20,122 bases of DNA from Rhodospirillaceae bacterium (GTDB taxonomy: Bacteria > Pseudomonadota > Alphaproteobacteria > Puniceispirillales > Puniceispirillaceae): positions 7,780-27,901 of the forward strand of contig PCBG01000009.1 of NCBI GenBank assembly GCA_002731315.1. Direction: 5' to 3'. Below, piece by piece: positions 14,619 to 20,122 of the stretch. Each line of letters starts with the position of its first letter. Within the stretch, counting starts at the first letter, position 1. The position numbers and the translations under genes were made by a program. The notes beneath the pieces are model-generated. The model was not told the origin of the DNA. It was given only the letters and a program-made list of their open reading frames with translations, and made no database searches.

Positions 14619-15885
14619 TCGCCGCAACCTCAGCATCCCAATCAATTTGGCCTTCCTAACCGGGCTTTTGGCTGCGTCACACTTCGCCACGGCGATGGCG
14701 CCGACGCAGCAGCAGACGGCAAGGGCCGAGATTAAGGCGAAGAAATCTGTTGTTTCGCCGCCGCTGACCGTCGAGTTTGTCGACAATCTGTCCGATGGTG
14801 GGCCCGCCATGACACTTACCGCCGTGGCGATGCCAGCTCTAGCGGACGTCGCTTTGCCGGAGAGGCTGCTCGCAGACGCGCCGGTTTTGGAAGCCCCGGC
14901 GCCACCGATTCCAGTCTTGGCGGTGGTGGCAAAGCTGGATTCGTCCCCCTCGACACCGATGATATCGCGGCCAGACAGCTCGACAACGCCTGGCCCACTG
15001 ACGCTGCGTCCAGACGTGTCAAGCTCCAATCCGTCCAATCCACCTTCGATCGTGCCTATGGAGACCGGAAGACTGACGGCGCTGGATCCGGCTTTACCCC
15101 TGTTGCCAGTGTCGAGATCGGTAGCGATGGTACGAGCACTGATGCCGCTCAGCCAAACAGGCCAGGGGGCGCAGGTGAACGAAGCCGGTTCTGATGCGAA
15201 GCCGCTACCGCACCTTGTGCCGTTGGCACCGGATCGGCCACGGCCGTGGGATATCATGCCACAGGTAATGCCGGTAGGTAATCCAATCATGTTGTCATCG
15301 GCCCAAGGCCGGCTGGATCCGGCAAAACCTAGATCGTTGACGACCTCTGGAATGCCGCAATTCTTGAAACCCAGGGCTTCCGACCTGCAGGCGGCTGGTC
15401 GGTTGATGGATAACGCGGCGCAGAAACTGTCTCTGGAATTCCTGTGGCCTGCAGATCGGCGTGTCCATTCCCGCATCTATTCGCGCCTTACGGAATGCCT
15501 TGGGGTTGAAATAGGGGTCATCGACGGGGACGGGAAGGTGTATATTGGTGCGGGTGGCGGCAGGTTATTCAACGCCGCCCTGCATTCCCCTTTCATGCGT
15601 CTTGTCGATCAGCCCGTCGATCCGCGGGAACGCCAGAATATCCAACGAATCATGACTGACCTGCAGATCACCGCCAAGGGCGGCACGGCTGTTCGGGTCT
15701 TCAAGCGGGCGCATGACATCCAGCTTCTTGCGGCATTAAACCGAGCCCTTGGCGGGCTGCCGACGCGCGGCAGGGTCACGGCCGAGTATCAGATCGAGGC
15801 AGGTGCGCTCTATCTTGGCAAGCTGACGCTGAGCGGACGGCGGCATGATGGCCGTGTTCGCCTTGATCAAGACAGCTGTATATGA
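14611..15885 (+). CDS. Membrane-anchored Pro-rich protein with compact C-terminal domain (TonB/TolA-like layout)
   Basis: This 424-residue protein starts at GTG 14611, inside the end of the previous gene. It has one N-terminal hydrophobic segment (INLAFLTGLLAASHFATAMA, about 11-30). A long Pro/Ala/Ser-rich spacer follows, about 35-270, with repeated short Pro-containing turns. Then comes a well-ordered C-terminal domain, about 275-424, including LSLEFLWPADRRVHSRIYSR and YRIEAG-like strands (TAEYQIEAGALYLGKLTLSG). Two cysteines (in LTECLG and the last CI) could pair in the periplasm. The architecture is that of TonB/TolA proteins, but the end domain is not recognisably TonB. It is the last gene of the plus-strand series and ends eight bases from the convergent operon. 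Confidence 0.65.
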   Translation: MADRRNLSIPINLAFLTGLLAASHFATAMAPTQQQTARAEIKAKKSVVSPPLTVEFVDNLSDGGPAMTLTAVAMPALADVALPERLLADAPVLEAPAPPIPVLAVVAKLDSSPSTPMISRPDSSTTPGPLTLRPDVSSSNPSNPPSIVPMETGRLTALDPALPLLPVSRSVAMVRALMPLSQTGQGAQVNEAGSDAKPLPHLVPLAPDRPRPWDIMPQVMPVGNPIMLSSAQGRLDPAKPRSLTTSGMPQFLKPRASDLQAAGRLMDNAAQKLSLEFLWPADRRVHSRIYSRLTECLGVEIGVIDGDGKVYIGAGGGRLFNAALHSPFMRLVDQPVDPRERQNIQRIMTDLQITAKGGTAVRVFKRAHDIQLLAALNRALGGLPTRGRVTAEYQIEAGALYLGKLTLSGRRHDGRVRLDQDSCI

Positions 15886-15893
15886 CCGTCGGA

Positions 15894-17207
15894 TTAGTTG
15901 AAATCCCCGCCGTCCGGCTGGCGCGCAACGAAAACACCGACACCGCTGTCGGTCAGGCGGTCGATATTGGCCCGTTGGACGGCGGCGTTCGGCGTTTCGA
16001 TCATGTTCTCGAACCATCTCCGCCAACCGAAATCAGGCCTGTCCGACACGGCGGCGTAGAGTGACAGGTCGGCGTTGCTGATGACAAAGGAAGGGGTCTG
16101 GAAGCGATCCCCGGGACGTAGGTCCGCGCCACTGCGGAATTTCACTTCCGGCATGCCGTCATCGTTCTGGCCGGTTACGGCAAGCCAGACCCGCACCTTG
16201 TGGGAAAAATGGTTTTCCACCGTGAGCCTGACCGTGCAGTCCTTGGCGGGCAGCATAGGAAACACGCCATCTATCCGCTGGACAGCGGCTAAGGCCTCCC
16301 CGCATGCCCCGCCTGTGTTGGGAGCCTGTCTGTCATCCGTGCTGACGCTGATATCAAGGGCGTTGGCAAGTCTTTCAGACTTCGCCCCAAGATAGAACAC
16401 CTCGAAGAAATAGAAGGCGTTGGTAACAACCCAATTCCTGAGCGCCAGATTGGTGCGGATTTCCATCAACAGCGCCCGGTGCTGCCCAGCCTGCTCATAG
16501 CTAAAGGCGTTTTTCAGTGCCTGAACGGGCAGATGATAGCCAATCAGGCACAGCGTCACCAGGATCGGGGTGATTGCGACACCGGCCCGGCGCCGAAGCG
16601 AGGAAGCAGGTGTGATCTGGCGGCGCGGTTTCGCAGAGGGCGCGGTAATCTCCACCCCGATCGCGGCGGCAGCGTCCGAAACCCGCTCGGTAGCGATGAT
16701 GATCCAGTCTTTCGGGATAAGATCAGCGATCTCCTCGCGGTTAGAGGGATGAAGAAGCACCGTGACGGTTTCACCATTGTCATGCAGGGCCCGCAGCTGA
16801 GCGTAGGACTCGCTGAATTTCTGCCGCATATGATCGACCGGCCTGATATCCAGTGTCGGGCTGACTTCGCCACTTGCCCAGATGACGTCGTTCCCGTGCG
16901 ATGCGCCGTGCGAGCCCACGAGACTGCCGGACTTCTGCAGCATATGCGCCAGCAATATTCCGAATTGCCAGCTGTCCCCCTGTGTCACGGGCCCCTCGAG
17001 GTCGGTGCGGTAGGATCCCTCTCCAAGGAGCTTTTCAATCACCCCGGTTGGTCGACGCACGAATTGGTCGTAGTTGCCGCTGATCGGCAAGGCTTCGAAG
17101 CTGCCAGTAATACAGATCACCGATCGGATCTCAGGCGCTTCCCTTGTAATTGAGAGGACGCGCACGGCGCCTCTTGTTGTTGGGATAAAAACTTTGAAAG
17201 GGTTCAC
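15894..17207 (-). CDS. Single-pass membrane protein with Lon (S16)-like cytoplasmic domain
   Basis: The protein has 437 residues, starting at GTG 17207 within the upstream stop (GTGA). Residues 1-185 look like a Lon-protease proteolytic domain. GDSWQFGILLAHML (77-90) is in the place of the GPSAG serine motif, with S79 as candidate nucleophile. WASGEVSPTLDIRPVDHMRQ (110-129) parallels Lon's 'TGEVTLRGRVLPIGGLKEK', but the catalytic lysine aligns with R128. TVLLHPSNREEIADLIP and a closing VSDAAAAIGV follow as in Lon. A membrane helix lies at about 208-226 after RRR, so the N-terminal half is cytoplasmic. The periplasmic part has a Cys pair and a beta-rich end slightly like DUF4384. It may be an inactive peptide-binding domain. 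By-eye assignment. Confidence 0.5.
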   Translation of the reverse strand: MNPFKVFIPTTRGAVRVLSITREAPEIRSVICITGSFEALPISGNYDQFVRRPTGVIEKLLGEGSYRTDLEGPVTQGDSWQFGILLAHMLQKSGSLVGSHGASHGNDVIWASGEVSPTLDIRPVDHMRQKFSESYAQLRALHDNGETVTVLLHPSNREEIADLIPKDWIIIATERVSDAAAAIGVEITAPSAKPRRQITPASSLRRRAGVAITPILVTLCLIGYHLPVQALKNAFSYEQAGQHRALLMEIRTNLALRNWVVTNAFYFFEVFYLGAKSERLANALDISVSTDDRQAPNTGGACGEALAAVQRIDGVFPMLPAKDCTVRLTVENHFSHKVRVWLAVTGQNDDGMPEVKFRSGADLRPGDRFQTPSFVISNADLSLYAAVSDRPDFGWRRWFENMIETPNAAVQRANIDRLTDSGVGVFVARQPDGGDFN

Positions 17208-17815
17208 CGGATGAAGAACTCCGTTTCCGGATCGCGGACGGCCTGCACGATAGCGTGCGATTGATCTAGCATGATTTGAATGGTGTCATCCATCATTTCC
17301 GGTAGCCTCACCATCGTGAAATGCCCGTCGCAGTCGGCGAAGAGCATGGTCGGGCGCGGGCCGTCGAGATCGTCTTCGGCGCCCTGGCTGGGGTTTGTGT
17401 GGAATTTTATCTGAAGATAGATCGCGCCGTCATCTCGCGACGAGGCCGATAGGACGAGGTCGAAGGCCGGGCCCGGCCTATTTTTGGTACTGGCGCTGTC
17501 ACGTGACGCCGCGGCCGCCTGCTGTTGTTGCCTCGCAATCGACACCGTGCCTAGTATGCCGCGAAACTGACGCCGCTTGTTGAAGTCCTGCGAAATCTGA
17601 TCGAGAAGCGGGGTGACATCCCCTTCATAGCTGCCTGTTGCGAGCTTGTGCAGCATGCGGAACGGAATCACTCGCGGGGTGCCACCGATCGATGTGGGGT
17701 CGCCTGATTGGGCGAGCGCGACCATGACCGCTTCGAAGGACAGGCGATTGGTTAGCCGCAGTTCGGCGGTTTCACGATCGACAGTGGAGGAATCTGGGGA
17801 GGAGGCCGGTGTCAT
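17204..17815 (-). CDS. Hypothetical soluble protein of the coupled operon
   Basis: A 203-residue protein without signal peptide or membrane segment, starting at ATG 17815 and overlapping its neighbours by four bases at each end (ATGA and GTGA). The N-terminal half is helical (RLSFEAVMVALAQSG, VTPLLDQISQDFNKRRQFRG). A short Gln/Ala-rich linker (RQQQQAAAASRD) at about 95-105 leads into a beta-rich C-terminal half (FDLVLSASSRDDGAIYLQIK) ending in a helix. I do not recognise a family. The strict overlap with the Lon-like membrane protein suggests the two are made together and probably bind one another. Confidence 0.65.
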   Translation of the reverse strand: MTPASSPDSSTVDRETAELRLTNRLSFEAVMVALAQSGDPTSIGGTPRVIPFRMLHKLATGSYEGDVTPLLDQISQDFNKRRQFRGILGTVSIARQQQQAAAASRDSASTKNRPGPAFDLVLSASSRDDGAIYLQIKFHTNPSQGAEDDLDGPRPTMLFADCDGHFTMVRLPEMMDDTIQIMLDQSHAIVQAVRDPETEFFIR

Positions 17816-19713
17816 GATGTAGTCTCGTGCAGTTTGGATAGTTGGTCACTGAAAATCACAAAATCATCCCTGGCATGTGACCGCATGGATTGATCCGGTT
17901 GATCCAACGAGGCGAGGAAACCAGACAGTTTTAACAGACGGTCACCGCCGTAGATCAGCGCATGGAGATGATCCGGATCTGTCAGCGACAAGGTCGGGCC
18001 CGAGGCCTGTTCTCCGTCAGGTGCCGGTTCCACCACGACATCGGCGGCACGCAGCCCCTGGCGACGATAGGATTGAGCGATACGCTTCATATGCTTGCGT
18101 TGGTTGCCGATCGGGCTGTCGGATGGCAAAGTGTCGATCCTGTCCAGTACCATGAGGGCAAGCTGGCCGACCGGGTCATCGTCCGTATCCATGGGCGCCA
18201 CCCGGTCTTGCAGATCGGTGGCGATGGCCGCCATTTCCTGCCTTGTTTCATCATTGCCACAGCGTGATAGATACTCGAAAATAGCTGGGTTGCGGGCGTC
18301 CCATAAACGCAGGAAGGCGGTCGTGGCGATGTTTTCGATAGTGGTCCTCAGCGTCCGCCAGTTTGCCAAATGGCCCTCATAGACAGTGTCGCTTATGCCG
18401 GCCATTTCAAGCTCGATGTCGCCCTTGCCAATATCACCACCGCGGCTGGCCTGAACAAGCTTATTTTGCACGGGACCAAAGGTAGCAAGCCGTAGACATG
18501 TCAGAACAAGTCCGTGGCCGGCGGCGCCTGCGAGGGCGGGCACGGACAGCTGCGCCAATTCGGTCTTGGTAAGAAACTTGATTGCGCTGCATGGCCGGCG
18601 TTGCAGGTCGGAAATCCAGCCTGTCGGTGTCGCGGCATCGCCGACAAGTTGCCCGAGGTCCGGCGATGTGGTGCCACCATTATCTTCCGCATCCGGGGCA
18701 CTGCTGATCGCAAGTTGCGAGAGCCTGTCAATATCTTCATCCTCGAAACTCGCTGTCAGCGAAACATGAACATCGAACGCATCGCTCTGCGAATGAATAA
18801 GGCTGTCCCGGAACGTCATCCAGGCCTTTGCGGCGGTGCCGAACAGCCTGAAGGATAGCGCATTTTCTGCGCTATTCTCTATCCAGAAATCGAGTATCAA
18901 CCCGTCGTCAATGTCCTCGGCGGTGAACCGTGCCACGCCGACTTTTGTCTCCAGGTGTTCAACCAGTAGCCGCGCCATGTTCCGTTCCGCCATTTGTGGC
19001 AGATGTTCGCCAAGAAAGTTGTAGAGACGCGCGGAAAGATCCTTTGTTACGGCCTTTCGAGGCGCGCTGCCATGGTCGGCCGCGAGATCCGAAAAGGCAT
19101 TGTGAATACAGTCGAACCCCAATGCCTCAACCAGGAATTCGAGGCAGGCGACAGCAAGTGGCACCTGACCGCCAGTGAGTTTGAAGATCGTCATATCGTT
19201 GCCGGGCTCGCGGAATTCCAGTATGCCGTCGCGTCTCGCCAAAGTTGGCGGAGAGTCGGCTGTGGCGGAGAACAGCAAACGGCTTGCTTGACGGGCTGTC
19301 ATTGGGTGCGCGGTTACCAGCAATTGATCGAGCTGAATATTTTGGGCTGCCGCGGCCGACATGACATGCACCGACCTGAACAGAAGCGGGCCATAGCCGC
19401 GACCGGCAATCGTCGAGATGAGTTGGCTGATAGTGTCCGGCTGGTAGGCGGGGGCGCCATTGCCGGCGGTGGCCTCGCCGACAGACCGCAGGCAGTTCAG
19501 AAGAAATTCCGATGGCGGGGTCAGGGTGAACTCCGCCCAGCCAGCCAGTATTTCGGTTGGGTCTACCATCGAGCGCGGCCGGTGCTGCAAGCGCCTGAAG
19601 CGCCGGGAACTGAGCAGCTCGACAGTAATTGTGAAAGATCTGGCACCGCCGCCTCCGTCAACTAATGGCGGGACATCTGTCCGGCCCGATGATGCCAAGG
19701 CTACTCTGATCAC
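17812..19713 (-). CDS. Large hypothetical cytoplasmic protein
   Basis: This 633-residue protein starts at GTG 19713 inside the preceding stop (GTGA) and ends overlapping the next start (ATGA). It has no signal peptide, no membrane helix and no nucleotide-binding (Walker) motif that I can see. The N-terminal 50 residues are basic and beta-like; the rest is mainly helical, with several Leu/Ala-rich helices (for example HLPQMAERNMARLLVEHLET and ATDLQDRVAPMDTDDDPVGQ). I do not recognise a domain. Size and position suggest a scaffold or recognition component for the membrane proteins encoded alongside. Function unknown. Confidence 0.65.
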   Translation of the reverse strand: MIRVALASSGRTDVPPLVDGGGGARSFTITVELLSSRRFRRLQHRPRSMVDPTEILAGWAEFTLTPPSEFLLNCLRSVGEATAGNGAPAYQPDTISQLISTIAGRGYGPLLFRSVHVMSAAAAQNIQLDQLLVTAHPMTARQASRLLFSATADSPPTLARRDGILEFREPGNDMTIFKLTGGQVPLAVACLEFLVEALGFDCIHNAFSDLAADHGSAPRKAVTKDLSARLYNFLGEHLPQMAERNMARLLVEHLETKVGVARFTAEDIDDGLILDFWIENSAENALSFRLFGTAAKAWMTFRDSLIHSQSDAFDVHVSLTASFEDEDIDRLSQLAISSAPDAEDNGGTTSPDLGQLVGDAATPTGWISDLQRRPCSAIKFLTKTELAQLSVPALAGAAGHGLVLTCLRLATFGPVQNKLVQASRGGDIGKGDIELEMAGISDTVYEGHLANWRTLRTTIENIATTAFLRLWDARNPAIFEYLSRCGNDETRQEMAAIATDLQDRVAPMDTDDDPVGQLALMVLDRIDTLPSDSPIGNQRKHMKRIAQSYRRQGLRAADVVVEPAPDGEQASGPTLSLTDPDHLHALIYGGDRLLKLSGFLASLDQPDQSMRSHARDDFVIFSDQLSKLHETTS

Positions 19714-20122
19714 TGGCTTGCTTTCAACCAGTGACGAAAGGCCTGCCGGTTGTCTCGCAATCTCGCAACTAGTGTACTGGCAGGCCCGGAGCCGGCATTA
19801 ACCCGTCCAGTCGACAGCTCACCGGCATTGCGCGTTGCCTGCGCCGTCGCCATCCAGAAATCGGCCTCCTTCAGATGCATGCGCAAGGCGCCACTGCTGG
19901 GATCATTGGACAAGGTGCCCGCTCGAGCCAGAATTAGGGTGGTTTCCTTAGTGGTTATTCCGGGGGATGGTGGCAGAGGATACCCGGCCATGCGTACTCC
20001 CTGGTCGGACTGCGCATCAATGCTGATGTCGCGTCCCTCCGCCTGGTAGGCTTGCGCCGCCGCCAAAACCTTAATGACATAGCGGCGCGTTACCGGAATG
20101 ATCTTCGGCTGTGGGCCAGCGG
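19710..20122 (-). CDS. Hypothetical protein, C-terminal part (runs off the right edge)
   Basis: The minus-strand frame is open from the window edge to the TGA at 19710-19712 (about 136 codons). The visible part starts near PKIIPVTRRYVIKVLAAAQA and ends RLRDNRQAFRHWLKASQ, with a Pro-rich stretch (GYPLPPSPGITTKE) and a helical tail. An internal TTG at 20066 could in principle start a 118-residue protein. The frame continues upstream with protein-like sequence, so I treat it as the end of a longer gene. Its stop overlaps the next start by four bases (GTGA). No family recognised. Confidence 0.6.
   Translation of the reverse strand, partial: AGPQPKIIPVTRRYVIKVLAAAQAYQAEGRDISIDAQSDQGVRMAGYPLPPSPGITTKETTLILARAGTLSNDPSSGALRMHLKEADFWMATAQATRNAGELSTGRVNAGSGPASTLVARLRDNRQAFRHWLKASQ

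Noticed and set aside
10613..20122. Identification of the right-hand locus as a Zorya-type defence system or Tol-Pal
   Set aside because: Zorya would need ZorB with an OmpA-like domain and a helicase/ATPase, and Tol-Pal needs TolB and Pal; none is visible in the window.
1..20122. CRISPR arrays, tRNA or rRNA genes, intact insertion sequences
   Set aside because: No regularly spaced repeats, cloverleaf-type sequences, rRNA stretches or complete transposase genes were found by reading both strands.

Overview
The window looks like a stretch of an alphaproteobacterial chromosome, probably a marine heterotroph. This is inferred from gene families (GMC oxidoreductases, a decayed TRAP-transporter gene, a SnoaL-like protein, a Fur-box-controlled DUF2325 gene) and moderately high GC. 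I cannot name a genus with confidence; a SAR116-like or Rhodospirillales-like origin is only a guess. I saw no rRNA, tRNA or CRISPR array.

Left part (1-7254), metabolic genes: a GMC oxidoreductase running off the left edge (minus strand) lies divergent from an AhpD-like peroxidase-related gene, with a perfect 16-bp palindrome between them. Next come a small unknown gene, a possible 45-codon gene overlapping its neighbours at both ends, and a two-domain SnoaL-like protein, which look translationally coupled. A DUF2325 coiled-coil protein follows on the minus strand behind a clear Fur-type box. After a gene-poor stretch there is a second, complete GMC oxidoreductase (minus strand).

Middle part (7255-10612), mosaic: a C-terminal relic of a TRAP transporter DctM subunit, an M20 amidohydrolase that is visibly more A/T-rich than its flanks, a class I SAM-dependent methyltransferase, and directly at the methyltransferase stop codon a C-terminal relic of a tyrosine recombinase (integrase). 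The two relics suggest insertion and decay around the two intact genes.

Right part (10613-20122), the most interesting region: seven plus-strand genes encode an apparent cell-envelope assembly: a glycine-zipper exported protein, a lipoprotein, two exported helical proteins, a MotA/TolQ/ExbB-like membrane protein, and two membrane-anchored proteins with long Pro/Ala-rich spacers, the last with a compact C-terminal domain as in TonB/TolA-type transducers. Eight bases after its end, a minus-strand operon of at least four genes converges on it. Every junction there is a 4-base stop/start overlap. Its last gene encodes a single-pass membrane protein whose cytoplasmic half resembles the Lon (S16) proteolytic domain, with the catalytic-lysine position apparently changed. 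The other three products are large soluble proteins I do not recognise. Together the two operons could form an energised envelope-spanning machine with a cytoplasmic module. That is inference from layout and topology, not from a known system.
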